From Malania oleifera (taxonomy: Eukaryota > Streptophyta > Magnoliopsida > Santalales > Ximeniaceae), in the NCBI RefSeq assembly GCF_029873635.1, contig NC_080428.1, positions 61,243,957-61,307,956 of the forward strand: a stretch of DNA of 64,000 nt, written 5' to 3'. Below are positions 1 through 11,724 of this stretch, piece after piece (the stretch's first letter is position 1; each line of letters begins with the position of its first letter). The notes below the pieces were generated by a model. That model had not been told where the DNA came from and did not search any database. It saw only the letters and a list, made by a program, of their open reading frames with translations. Both the position numbers and the translations under genes were made by a program.

Positions 1-1244
1 CGTTTATTTGTGTTTATACTATAGTAGGAGAGGCTCGAATCCTTTATTTATTCAGTTAAACTATGTATATTGAATTTCTATCATTTAGCGGGTTTTTGTA
101 TTAAACTTGTGTGATATATGTTGATATGGGAATGAATGGATTTTCTATACTATTGATATAGAATATGGGAATGAAGTTCCAAATTTGTTATACTGATAAT
201 GTGAATAAACATAGGCTGGTAATACACTGAGCCGCATCAGTAAACAAAGAAGGGTAAACTGAGTGGAAAGACACCGGTTTGAACCCAATGCTATTATGTG
301 AATTTGTGAAAAATACTGGAAATGCGCAGGTTATCATATTTGTATAAATTGAATTTATGATACACGGAACCACAGCTTAAGAGTCTCGGGAGGGTTGAAA
401 AATACTTTCTTTGCAGGGTGAAATGAAACCACTGTTATATGATACGGCACGATATTGTAGCTAGATGTACACGTGCAACCACACGTATTAAACGATGTGG
501 GTACCAAGATGGTCGGCTAGCAGGGTGAAACCATTGGCTGATATTGGACCAATGGGGGCAGTCGGATCGTATGTAGGTACTTAGCAGTGTCTGCACGAAC
601 AGGGCATTGGACGAGTACCAATGCACAACCCGAGCCACGGGGTAAAACTGGTTATAGGGATATTTTGCTGTTGGTCATCTGATAAATCATTAAATGGTCG
701 CAAGACAGATGTGGGAATTTTGTAATATGAATAATGATATACCTGATGCATTACTGTATTGAAAATATTTAATTTATATTCCAGATGTTGAATGAAAATA
801 TGCATGTATGCAGTCACACACTGTTGTAACTCCTTCTTCCTTACTGAGAGGTGTCTCACCCTATCTTACAAACTTTGTTTTCAGGTCCGTCCGTGCGTCG
901 ATCCTAGTAGATAAAAGGACTGGGGAGGTTATTTTGGTTAGCTTACGTAAGCATATAAATTTTGTACTAAACTTGATGAAAGTCCTTTTTGGAGGGTTGT
1001 AATATGACAATTACTCTAAGTCCGAATGTATGTAAATTATGGATGTATTAGTGAACTCTGGTATAAGGCTAGTAGTAATCCCAATGGATGTTTATGTTTT
1101 TCTGCGACATTTACATCATGATTATGTATGATTTACACCCGTATGTCCCTGTTTAGGGCTGGTTATTTCCATATCTTGAAAAGGTTTAGGTATTTGATGT
1201 ATGTAAGTGACACCTGAGTCCGTGTAAAGGGTCGAGTCGTTACA
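1..1244 (+). mobile_element. 3' part of a Ty3/gypsy LTR (element Z), running off the left edge
   Basis: This is the downstream part of a long LTR in plus orientation that ends in GTTACA at 1244. Around 840-865 it carries the hairpin-like GAGAGGTGTCTCACC motif that also occurs in the Tekay-type LTRs at 45.1 and 53.8 kb. Immediately to its right the sequence changes to the minus-strand gag of element Y, so Z was inserted into that gag. The five bases after the LTR are CTTCT; the matching duplication would lie left of the window. Whether Z is a solo LTR or the 3' LTR of a full element cannot be decided here. Open frames inside it are short and unconvincing. Confidence 0.7.
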
Positions 1245-1910
1245 CTTCTCGATCCTCCGAGCCTTCTCGTGCTTATTCGGAACTAAGTATGGCACAAATC
1301 GAGATAACTCAACATATCTGGGAGCATACCTATGCACCGTCAAAGTTCCTTGCATTAGGCTCGAAAACTCATCAGCCTTCGCATCCCGAGTGGAGACCGA
1401 AAAGTATCTCTCGAAAAATACTTCCTTGAAACAACCCCACGTCATACCAAATGGACCAGCTCTTTGCCTCTCAAGCAGGTTCACTTCCGTCCACCATCGC
1501 CTTGCCTCCCCAGTCAACTGGAAGGTAGAGTACAAGACATTCTGTTTCTCAGTGCAGTGAAGGACTTCCAAAATCCTCTTGGTCTTCTCAATCCAGTCCT
1601 CCACCACTATCGGATTAGGTCCTCCCATAAATGTCAAAGGGTGCATGCGTGTGAACCTCTCAATGGTACACCCCGCATCATTAGGAGAACTCTCGTGTCT
1701 CCTAACACTCTGCTCAATCTCTCGGATCACCTGTCTCTCCAAACCACGAGACACAGAAGGAGACTCATCGCTTGCCGTCTCCTCGGAGCCACTCTCCAAG
1801 TTGTTATCCTTGGGCTCCATTTTGGAAATAGAATAGGAATCGGTCAGAATTCCTATATCGTACGCAATTAACACAATCATAGACCTAATCATGTCAATTA
1901 TTACTCTCAC
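1245..1910 (-). pseudogene. Ty3/gypsy gag fossil of element Y (partial)
   Basis: The minus strand encodes a retrotransposon gag of the plant gypsy type. It shows the acidic, serine-rich N terminus (likely start near 1820, MEPKDNNLESGSEE), then the core with GGPNPIVVEDWIEKTKRIL, STFQLTGEARRWW and FKEVFFERYF. These are hallmarks of the Retrotrans_gag domain. The open frame continues past 1244 only by reading into LTR Z, so the last 40 or so residues are not gag. The rest of the element lies beyond the left edge. It is a fossil interrupted by a later insertion. Confidence 0.8.
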
Positions 1911-2130
1911 AGGTCTAAGCCTGTCCTGTCACACCGACACGAATCCATCAATGGTCTGCCCTGCCTTTACCAGAATCGTCATTCCAGGAAAAACACGGAA
2001 TACCGCCGACACATCCCGATCTAGAAACAGAACAACCCTCGACCCACACTACCCATTTCCTATGTCCCATACTCTGGTATGTACACATCAATACTCCTAA
2101 CCAAGTCTACAAGATCTAACAACCTGGTTC

Positions 2131-2142
2131 GCTCTTATACCA
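2131..2142 (-). other. Primer-binding site of element Y
   Basis: On the minus strand, three bases after the LTR end, stands TGGTATAAGAGC followed by GAACC. This is close to the initiator-Met tRNA site TGGTATCAGAGC used by many plant LTR retrotransposons. It shows that 2146-4307 is the 5' LTR and that gag lies to the left. Confidence 0.75.
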
Positions 2143-2780
2143 AGCTGTCACGCCCTGAACCCGAAAATGGGACCCGGGGGTGAATTTAGTAACCTAACCT
2201 GTCTCTGTATCAATTAAAAACCACACATGATACGATACAAAAAAGGGTCCGGCCCCGTGGGGTGAACGGATGCCCACATACATACACATAACCATCCATA
2301 TTCTTCTAAAGTACGCATCTGAATATGGTCTTTTATACATAAACAGTATCATACCAGAGTCTATACATTCTAGGATAAACGTTCCTATAATACAAAACAT
2401 ACCCCAGGTGTCAACAAAGACCATCCCAACAACCTGGATATCAAAAACTCGTACCTAGTAGGTACTAGCAGTAGCTACGAAACCCTTGCTTCCAGACGTT
2501 AGGATGCTACTTACGGTTACCTGAAGGAGCTGAAAAACATTGTACGTACGTTCGGGGTGCGACACCTCTTAGTAAGGAAGAAAGCAGGTTATATCAGTGT
2601 GTGGCATACTAGTGTTATTTTACATACTTCATAACACTATAAAAGATACGATACAGTTGAAACATTTCCATACAGTTTCATACATATACATACAGTTCCC
2701 CACAGTTCTAGTATTTTCAAAAAAACCATTATAGTACATACGATACCCAAAACATACGGTCAGTGTCGTCACACTAGTTC

Positions 2781-3178
2781 GCAACTACACAAGGTCACCT
2801 CGTCTCACAGCAATTACATTGCTACATACGCAACTACGTTGCGACAACTGAGGCCCAATAGTGATTACATTACTCCATACGCAACTACACAGGGTCACCT
2901 AGTCTCACATCAATTACATTGCTACATACGCAACTACAATGCGACGACTCAAGCCCAATAGTGATTACATTGCTACATACGCAACTACACAAGGTCACCT
3001 AGTCTCACAGAGATTACATTGCTACACACACAACTACGAAGCGACGACCTAGGCCCACAATGATTACATTGCCACATACACAACTACACAAGGTCACCTA
3101 GTCTCACCACGATTACATTGCCACATGCATAACTACGCTGCGATGACTCAGGCCCACAGTGATTACATTGCTATATAC
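2781..3178. repeat. Four-copy 100-bp tandem repeat inside LTR Y
   Basis: Units begin with CAACTACACAAGGTCACC-like sequence at about 2781, 2881, 2981 and 3080, giving periods of 100, 100 and 99 bp. Each unit has two related halves, each containing GATTACATTGCTACATAC or a variant. No reading frame stays open, so this is structural LTR sequence rather than coding repeat. Confidence 0.85.
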
Positions 3179-4090
3179 GGTGTAGAACACACCTTTCGGT
3201 GACCAGCTAGAACATACTGATGATATTTCAAACCCCGGATATAGAGCCAACGACTCTCGCCCACGGTAGTTAACCGATACATGGCTATTTTACAAATCCC
3301 TGAAATCATTTTGGAACTCACGTTCCTATACATTTCAGTGTACGGTAATTAGCCACCACATAGCTGTTTTACAAATACCTGGAACAAATACATACATCTA
3401 TACATACCACACTTATTTGGTTTACGGCAAATCCTATCATTTACAATTTCAAGTATACAGTTTATGCAAATATGGATTACGATTACCTCAATAATATAGT
3501 TTTTAGCATAACCAACAGTTTTCCAAACAAAGTAGAGATCATACCCGAAATCCCCAATTTTTTTCGAAAACTGTAACCCGAAAATCCTACATTTTTACCT
3601 GATAGATTTCCCCAAATAAGTAGCCAAAACATACATACGACCGTAACCTATAAGCTTACCGATCCTAATTTCAAAAATGGACTGATATAAACTGAATCCC
3701 CTTACTTTAACCCGAATTCCAACTACGAACTCTACGGTCCCCAAAACTACGAACCGAGACTCTAAAACCTACAAACCACAATACATAACATAACATACTT
3801 ACAATCTGTACTACTACACATATACTGAATCAGATATGAAAATCGAGTCTTACCTCGATTTTAGCTCAAAACCCGAATCGCTCGAAACGAGAATCCAATC
3901 TGCTAGAAATGTAGAGAATCCTTCACTAATCCTCGCAGTAACTTTGGATTTGCAATTCAAGCGACAATCGACTAAGCAATCAAGGAGAGAGACAGAGAGA
4001 GCTTCAAATCCTAGAGAGAAAGAGAAAGGAAAACCATAACTTAGTCAAGAAGAAACTACAAATATCCTTATAAAGACCTTGACCCGGGGG

Positions 4091-4233
4091 ATTTCGTCGA
4101 TGAAACGGAAATTTAGTCGACGAATCCTGATATTTCCAACTTCCACCTCTCGGCTTTTCCTCATCGATGAACCTCTGAATTTCGTCGACGAGAAGCCTTC
4201 TACCTTTGTCGACGAATTATGGTCTCGTCAACG
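4091..4233 (-). promoter_or_regulatory. Array of TTCGTCGACGAA-like palindromes upstream of the TATA box (LTR Y)
   Basis: Six recognisable sites have their central TCGA-like tetrad at about 4228, 4209, 4185, 4164, 4117 and 4097 (element order). The spacings are 19, 24, 21, 47 and 20 bp. The TATA-like CTTATAAA (4067-4074) follows about 20 bp downstream. Position and spacing match the array in the LTRs of the element at 43469-54216. A binding-site role is inferred. Confidence 0.6.
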
Positions 4234-4307
4234 AAGTCTGCAGAATTCCATTTTTTTTACCCCTCTTTTACGTAATAAACCCACATCTCACAGTTAGGGT
4301 TCTTACA

Positions 4308-5840
4308 GTATCATTCACGTTTCACATTTCATTTCATTGCATTGTCATTCTATTTTCATTTCATTGCATAACATTTTCTTTTCATTCCTTCGTATTACAG
4401 CTGGTCTTTAGCCATCATTTGTTAGTCCACATAGAAATTCGTTAGAATCTACTATAGTTAGCCCACATAGAAATGCACTAAAATCTGCTAACATGGCTGT
4501 CTTTCAGTTATCTTACATTTACATGGTTGCATTTAACATACACAAACAACGTAATCCATATCATATTTTATTCATAGTATTTTACTTATTTAACCTGCAT
4601 CTCATACATTGAACATATATATGCACAGAATCTTATGCCACACAATTTAGTAATAAAATTCATATACATTCCTTACAAAATAAGCCAACCCATAATTATT
4701 ACTTATACACTGTAAAGACATTTCATTTCTTATTTAATTCATCAAAAAATTCCTTTCACTTTCATTCGTTTACTTTCACATATACCTAACTATATCGACA
4801 ATTCTAGGCTCAGAAAACATAAATTTCATGACTGGCATTTTAAACCCACATAAAAACATATATATATAAATAACATATAATCATTTTTAATTCATAAAAA
4901 CCTGATTTAATATATAAATTTCCCCCTTACCTGAATTCTCAAACTACATCAATAGGAATCCCACACAGATGCCCGCGGCGCTCACCCAGACCCTAATTCA
5001 AAAATCCTAGTTTCATTTAAATTATTCTTAAATAAAATATTATTTAAATATTTTCTAGGGTCATAATTTTCAAATTAATAGTTATACCCGCAAATTTAAC
5101 TAATTTGCCAAATTTCCTAAATTCCACTCTTGCTTTTGAGTGGGGTCTAGAAGACCCCAACTGAAAGTTTACCTACGTCAAAATGACGACAATCGCGATT
5201 AGGACCACGTGGTGGTACCCGATCGTCGATTTAACAGCATATTTACAGAGAAATTAGGAAAATTGGCAAAAGTTACCTTTTCCTAAGAGCAGTGCCTAAG
5301 TTATTCCCACGACAAATCTGCTCTAGTAGAAATGTCGGTGGCGGAGTCAGGAATCCAGCGACACCTTCCGTTTTTCGATCCGCCGCAAACTCGTAGAGAA
5401 ATTGAGAGAGAGAGAGAGAGAGAGACGGAGACGGAGCAAGCAGCAGGGACTGTACAGAGACTTGGAAAAAACTGAGAGATGCTGGCGCAGGAAGGATGCA
5501 AATTCCAATTTTCATTCTACCTTTCAGATTGCATTAAATGCAATCTTATCAAACTTACTAATATTATTATATTAATACTATATATATATATATATTATAT
5601 CAATATTATATATATATATATGTATATATATATATCCATTATTTTTTTCTTTTAAATCCAATGTAATAATATTTAATTTAATAATTAATTAATTCAATTA
5701 ACTAAATTAATTATTATTGTTATTATTTTTATTATATATATATTTTATTTTTCACACTATTCCTTTTATTTGTTTATTTATTATTTTATCTATTATTATT
5801 ATTTTTTATTTCAATCATTTTAATTTTTTGGATCTTTACA
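4308..5840 (-). mobile_element. Part of an older LTR (X) interrupted by element Y
   Basis: The block has LTR character in minus orientation. Its right end on the plus strand is GGATCTTTACA at 5840, so on the minus strand it starts TGTAAAGATCC. It contains AT-rich stretches with long (TA)n runs at about 5580-5632, a (GA)n tract at 5407-5425, and a CA-rich section around 4670-4720. Its left part was separated by insertion of Y and lies outside the window. The bases after the end are CTAGG. The family is not assignable, though it resembles the AT-rich LTR ending at 57625. Confidence 0.5.
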
Positions 5841-6253
5841 CTAGGTTTCGACCTCTCTGCTTCCAAACACATTACCCATGTAGAATACATATTCGAGATG
5901 GTTGTTGGGACTGTTAGATAATATCATATATAGTTAAAGAATACTTTATTCTTTGTATCGTTATTTGAGTTAGGTTTATTCATTAGTTCAGTTGTATATA
6001 TATATATATATATATATAAAGGCGTAGGCCTGTGGTGTTCCTTGTGTGTGCCTTTAGTGCCGCAACTCTCTCTCTCTCTGAATTCTAACATGGTATCAGA
6101 GCATAAACGATCCTAATCTCTTTCCCCTGCGAGCCGCATTCAAGCCCTTTCAATAGGTAATTTCTCACCGGCGGCAAAGTCCCACTTGCCATCCTCATTG
6201 TCCACCACAATTCCCACATTGTGGAACCCTAGAATCACACAACTCCTCGGAAA

Positions 6254-7187
6254 TTGTTTGCAGCCACCCTCTCTCTTTTGCATTCAGAAGCGTCTTTGGC
6301 AACAGTGGCGCCCCCAGTGCATCACGTGCATGTCAACCACCTTCTTGAAGTACTGGTACGCCAAGTCGCCCGAATCGGTGTCCAAAAATGCCGTGACTCA
6401 GATGTGACGAAACCACAAAATGGCCGTCATGAAAATGTTGTTGTATATCATCGTGCCTTTTATGTTTTTCACCAAGCAATAAGCGATTATCATGAAACCC
6501 ACGACGCCCAGCCAAAAAGTGGGGCTTTCTATGCGATGGTTCAAGCAAAGAATCTCGACGAAGTGGCGCCGCCCGGTGCATCAGCAGGTTCTGATCTGTC
6601 TAGAACCCTTGGTTGCATATCTCACATACGTATTGATCTGATTCCAGCGAGAAAGGTTTGCCTTTTTTGTGGTTCACTTTCTTTTTGCAATTTTTGTTGT
6701 GGTTTTGGTGCATTTTGGTATGACTACAATTGAGGAACAGTTGAGAATCACTAGGTTTAGGGACGAATATGGAAGTTTAGGTGACCAAACCACAGGCTCG
6801 ACCACAATTTTTAGTATAATGGTGCAGGGGATACCGAAAAGTTTGGGTTATGATAAGACTCCTTTGCAAGATTATTTTCAACATAAGTTTCCTCATAAGG
6901 TACAGCGGTTCATTGTGCCTATGGATTTGTGTGCATTGGATGGTCTAGTTGTAGAGTTGGTGAAAGTTCAGGATGATATTTCTTGGTTGGTGGCAAGAAT
7001 TGACTCTCGCTTTTTGACGGATGTGTATGATATGCACATGCGTGATTCTGGTGGTGATTCTACTAGGGTTGGTATTCAGATTCGGAGTGTACAAAAACGG
7101 ATTTCACAAGTTGAAGGACAATCTGCATGCCTGCGAGTCGGATCGCTTCTTTTCTTTTCTTTTGAATTGAATTTTTTTTTTTTTTAA
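6254..7187 (+). other. Unrecognised open frames inside the short LTR element
   Basis: Two overlapping open frames fill most of the interior: 6254-6733 (159 residues) and 6669-7187 (172 residues). I do not recognise either as gag or pol. The second has a hydrophobic start, then a mixed region (for example RITRFRDEYGSLGDQ), and ends in T/A-rich sequence. They may be a fragment captured from another gene or a much-diverged gag. Nothing visible proves translation, and composition alone is weak support. Confidence 0.3.
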
Positions 7188-7361
7188 TTGAATTGAATTC
7201 CTAGGTCTTAGAATGGGCTTTTCTTGGTACTTTAATTTTAGTTTTTTTTTTCTTTAGAAAAAATCTTTTGATTACTGTGCTATTAGGGATTTAAGGCAGG
7301 TTCTAGAAATTCCAGGTGATCTTGTTATGCCCTCCATGGCTTATGGGAAGTATGATATTAT

Positions 7362-7579
7362 CTCTGCAACTCTGGTACTCTCTCCAACTCTCTCCAATTC
7401 TGGCACTCACTGCAACTCCGGCACTCTCTGCAACTTCAGGACTCTCTGCAACTTTGGCACTCTCTGAAATTCTCTACAACTCTAACACTCTCTGCAACTT
7501 CGGCACTCTTTACAACTCTAGCACTCTCTGCAACTCCAACACTCTCTGGAACTCTGGCACTCTCTAGAACTCTCTGAAC
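7362..7579. repeat. 18-bp minisatellite (about 12 copies) inside the short LTR element
   Basis: Degenerate units of CTCTGCAACTCTGGCACT repeat head to tail for about 218 bp, just before the 3' end of the internal region. Because the unit is a multiple of three, the frame across it reads as repeated NSGTLCN-like or ALSATL-like peptides, but no protein family is recognisable. It probably arose by slippage. Confidence 0.85.
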
Positions 7580-7840
7580 ATCCAGTTTTTACACGGCAAA
7601 CTCTCGATGCTTCTCGGTGCGCCATTGTGAGTTTGAGGGGGGATGTTAGATAATATCATATATAGTTAAAAGGACACTTTAGTTTTTGTATCTTTATTAG
7701 GGTTAGATTTATTCATTAGTTCAGTTGTATTTAATATATATATATATATATATAGCGTAAAGGCAAATTCCTCTAGTGTGCCTCTTATGCCGCAACTCTC
7801 TCTCTCTCTCTCTCTCTGTATTGGATCCTGAATTCTAACA

Positions 7841-9416
7841 GGAAGAACGTTGAGCACTCATAATGGTGAATGGCCATGTGCAGTGAGGAACATTGGTGGC
7901 TAGAGGCCAAAGCTCAATAATATGAGCTATATCAAAAGTTGAGCTAAATGGGCACATGACCTGGGTTTTCCACTTGATGTCTCTTTCCGTTCGATGACAT
8001 CTTCGTCAATTGTCAAGCCTGAAGGAGAAGGATGGTAGCCTAGCTGTGTCAATGACTCAAATAGGTGATCTAAACCACAAAGAAGAAAGGCCTAACCTTC
8101 TCACATATATGTGTAGTTAAATTGGCAACTGATCAAATCAAATCCAAAACTAATTAATTGAACTTTCAACCAAATCGAAATGAAAACCAATCTGGTTTTC
8201 ATCCAACTATATTTGAACACCCCTATTTAGCATATTGAAATAAAGAGAAGATCACCTAGGGACCAAGTCAAATAATAGTTAGGGAAAGGAGCTTTCAAGA
8301 ACCTTACAATGTATTTGCCAATAATTATTACATCCTAATCATTCAAATGCAAAAAAAATTGCACGTAGATGAAGATGTTTGACATCGGAGTTATATATGG
8401 AAAAAAAATAAGCATTCGGAGGAATCACCCTTTTGTGCTTAATTTATTGAAATGCATCATTCATTCTTAATAATTATAATAAGGAAAAAAGAAAAAAAAA
8501 AAAAAAAAGGGGGGGGGGGGGGACAATGAACTGATGAGGTGATTTATCAAATGCAAGATGAACTCGTAAAAATGAGGTTATTTGGCTCAAGCAAAACATT
8601 AAAGACAGCCTACTTCATTCAGTAGAGCAATCATGGGCTTGGCACGTCAGGGAGAGGAAGGCATTACTATGAGATATCTGGAGTTTGATTCTTTACCTCA
8701 TCTACTTAGAGGCATAATACGTCTTGACAAAAATTGGTCTCCCTAATTTAAGAGTCCAATGTGTTGTTTTGTCTTCGTTTTCCTTTTCGTTACGTTTTGT
8801 TTCTATCTATTTGTAATTTGCTTTGCTGGAACCACGATTTTCCTCCTCCATAAGTGAGGGGTTTTCTAACAAAAATAAAAATCATGGGTTGGGGCTATAG
8901 TGATTGCAATAAGAGACTATCCTATAAAAAAAAATCATTACAATTGAAATAAGACGGTGAAAATCAAATCATTCCTTTTGCATAGAAGAAAAAGAGTTCA
9001 ACAAGAACAAATCCAGAGACTATCCAACAGTTTAGAATATCGCTTACAACCACAAAAATGGATTCATTTTTTCACACACAATAAAAATGGATTGATTTAT
9101 GGAACATGAGATCTTCAAGCTAAACAAACACCACCCCCTACCCACATACCTGGTTCCTCAAAATATTTACCTCAATCCACAACTGGGTTCTTTGTTACGG
9201 CGAGAGCCTGCAATATGCAGAGCTTAGATAAATTAGATGCACCATTAGCATTATAAATGTCTGATTCGGGGAGATAACAATAATTTCAGAAGCTCTTCCT
9301 CAAGTGCTAAAAGATTGAGTTATACAATTGAAGTTTGATTAAACCAAAAAAACAATAAGGGCAACCAATATATATATATTTTTAAACAAGAATTAAGGAT
9401 TATCTTTCTCCAAGAC
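7841..9416. other. Intergenic stretch without recognisable gene
   Basis: I see no supported gene here. It holds an A17 run followed by G14 (8492-8522), AT-rich unique-looking DNA and short open frames with no family signature. At about 8830-8860 the string CCACG..TTCCTCC..CCATAAG..GAGGG resembles a stretch found near the 3' end of the Tekay internal region at 52.0 kb. It may be a small element remnant, but the match is too short to call. Confidence 0.5.
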
Positions 9417-11447
9417 TGTTGACCCTATTGCTCATTCCCTGTTTTGATTATGACAAATACTCTAATATTTAATGTCTATCTATTTTGTGTGCAGGTTTAT
9501 ATTAGCAAATCAATTGATGGCACACGAAGTAAAGCCTCAAGACCCTGAAATTTATTTCTCATTGTAATTTATATTATTTGGGTTTGTAATAATTTATATC
9601 GGTCCGTAATAATCTCTGCATGTCATGCATGTAGGTTTTGTAAGCTCAAAATGACCGTAGATTGACCATAGGGACCGAATGCCCTTAGGGTTCGATCGAC
9701 CAATGCCGGATTTTTGGGACTATCTCAAAATGGCCTCAGTATGACCCTAGAATGACTCTAAGTCCCAACACTCATGCACATATATCATACAAATTTGAGG
9801 AGTGTTAAAAATGAATAAAATTGAATAATATAGGGAAAATTGAGAGAGCTCGGGTGACCAAACCCCGGGGGTTCATTTCACCTCAAGCGACCGAACTATT
9901 GATAAGTCAACAATTTGACCATGCTTTGGGCGACCGAACACATTTTGACCATATCTTCCTCGGCGACCGAACCCTTTGAAAAAGAAATTTCACCAACTCG
10001 GGCTACCGAGCTTTTTAGTTCAAATAGGCCCCGGGCGACCGAACATATGCATTCAGGCTACCGAACCTAGGATCAGGCACCTGAACCTACAAACAAATGT
10101 TTATGACTTTTGTTCGGGCTACTGAACCTACGCTTGGACTGCCGAACCATTTTTAAGGCCTTTTAAGAATGTGTTTGTTTGGGCGACCGAACCTCAGTTC
10201 AGCCACCTGAACCTTGCCGGGTTAAAATTATTTTAACTGAGATAAATAAGGGTTAATTTGGGAATAATATTTCCTAAGAATTTTAGACTTTTCTAAAAAT
10301 ACCCAATAGGTCCCTAATGGTTATATTTTTTACCTTGTCTATAAATATGGGTTCATTTGTGAGAATTAGCAAGAGATTAACCAAAATAATTAGCAAAAAT
10401 CCTCTCTATCTCAAAATCTCTCTTTTTTTTTCCAAAATACTCTCAAATATTTATTCCCTTGATACATCTTGATATTGTGAGAGTTTATTGATTGTTCTTG
10501 GATTTATTAGATAGTGCTAATACTCCCATTTGTTTGGCTGATTGTTTGATTCATTTTTGGGAGTTTAGTTAAATTTATCCCACATATTTCAATATTATAA
10601 ATCTTGTGTTAGGATAAACTAGAAAGTTTAGGATATTTGCATTGTTATTGCAAGTGTTCCATAACTTTGATTTTGTTGTGCAAAATATTTTCTACAAACT
10701 AAAATATTTTTCAAACTACTCGTGTGCTTATTTCATTAAAGGAAATATTTTGAGTTAGTTTGAATATTTGACTAGCATCTTTGAAACTCTAATTGAACAT
10801 TGAAATTTGATATCAACCTGTTTCAAAGATACAACTTGTTTAGAACACTCTTGAACATTATTATGATTATATCTTGTTGAGTGTTATTTGCACATATATT
10901 CACATCACTGAGCTTACATTACCTATGTTGTTGATGTGTATATGATTGCTTATATTGGGTACATATCTCCTTTACTTGAGAAGCATAATCACTATACCAG
11001 TTATATTGTGAAACATACTGTTGTATTCCAGGCATGGCCAAATGGGACGGTAATCCAGCCCATAAGGATTGTTAGGGTCTTCTCTGCCTTGTAAGGAGAA
11101 TTTGTAAAAGTTGAGTTCAGTCCTGTGCTAATTGACCTTGTTGTATTAGGTGCCGCTTCACCTGTTAAGTGAGCATTAGTGGAATTCTCGGACTTGCGAG
11201 CTAGAGGCGGGGATGTAAGCACAATTGGCTGAACCTCGATAACATTTCTAGTGTTGATTTTATTTTCCGTAATTTACTTTCTGCACCTGTATGTTTATGT
11301 TTATCGTTTAAATATTTGATTGGGATTGTGAATACGTAGAAAGACCCTAGGTTTGTGAAATACTGCTTGCTAGATTAGTTGAACCTAGGGATTAATTTTT
11401 AAATACCCAATTCACCCTCCCCTTTTGGGAATACACCAAAGCTAACA
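9417..11447 (+). mobile_element. Solo LTR, Sirevirus-type Ty1/copia
   Basis: A 2031-bp LTR starts TGTTGACCCTATTGC and ends GCTAACA after CACCCTCCCCTTTTGGGAATACACC. It is flanked on both sides by AAGAC (9412-9416 and 11448-11452), an exact 5-bp target duplication. No coding region is attached, so it is a solo LTR left by LTR-LTR recombination. A TATA-like TCTATAAATATGGG lies near 10338-10350, preceded by an array of CGACCGAACC sites. Start and end sequences match the LTRs at 38382-40552 and 61501-63441. Sirevirus assignment rests on LTR size, the end sequences and similarity to those copies. Confidence 0.85.
9850..10215 (+). promoter_or_regulatory. Array of GGCGACCGAACC-type sites upstream of the TATA box
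   Basis: About a dozen half-palindrome sites (core GACCGAAC or close) lie between the LTR start and its TATA box. The first six form pairs about 33 bp apart (near 9856/9889, 9932/9965 and 10004/10037), with 39-43 bp between pairs. Later ones pair at about 20 bp (10120/10140, 10185/10204). A regulatory role is inferred from position and regularity. Confidence 0.55.
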
Positions 11448-11724
11448 AAGACAAATAAACTCCTACTACATATGCAAAACTAATTGGAAAATGACATTGA
11501 GGGATTGATCCAAAAAATAATTTAGTTGAAACGCAATAGTATTTTTAAAATATATATATTGACTTATTAAGAATAATTTTTTCGCAGCTGAAACCAATGA
11601 ACAGAATTATTAATTTTGTATATTTTCTCCTTAATAATACATTGTTATACATGGCATTTTATACATAATCAATGATGAATGTGGTAGCTATACACAGTGA
11701 ATTCAGAGTAATCTCAGCCAAGAT

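Larger units (their letters stand above)
2146..4307 (-). mobile_element. 5' LTR of gypsy element Y, inserted into LTR X
   Basis: A 2162-bp LTR with TG...CA ends (on the plus strand TGTCACGCCC... to ...GGTTCTTACA). Its orientation is given by the primer-binding site at 2131-2142 and by gag beyond it. The five bases to the right are GTATC (4308-4312). Parts in element order: a palindrome array (4091-4233), a TATA box (CTTATAAA on the plus strand, 4067-4074), a hairpin motif near 2562-2585, and a four-copy 100-bp tandem repeat (2781-3178). It interrupts LTR X, which resumes at 4308. Confidence 0.8.
5912..7840 (+). mobile_element. Short non-autonomous LTR element (TRIM/LARD-like, copia-type signals)
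   Basis: Two LTRs (5912-6090, 179 bp; 7644-7840, 197 bp) start TGTTAGATAATATC and end GAATTCTAACA. The first is followed directly by an exact initiator-Met primer-binding site, TGGTATCAGAGC (6091-6102). The second is preceded by a polypurine tract, TTTGAGGGGGGA. The internal part is only about 1.55 kb and shows no protease, reverse transcriptase or integrase, so movement would have depended on another element. The LTRs differ at very roughly a tenth of positions. The flanking pentamers (GGGAC and GGAAG) do not match, so no clean target duplication remains. Confidence 0.85.

Noticed and set aside
1464-1871. Plus-strand frames of 135 and 85 codons opposite gag
   Set aside because: Shadows of the minus-strand gag fossil.
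2781-3178. Regular repeats considered as a CRISPR-like array
   Set aside because: The units are contiguous with no unique spacers, lie in an LTR, and the DNA is of a plant.
8640-8720. Possible tRNA-like sequence
   Set aside because: Only loosely resembles box-B sequence; no cloverleaf could be drawn. No tRNA or rRNA gene was found anywhere in the window.
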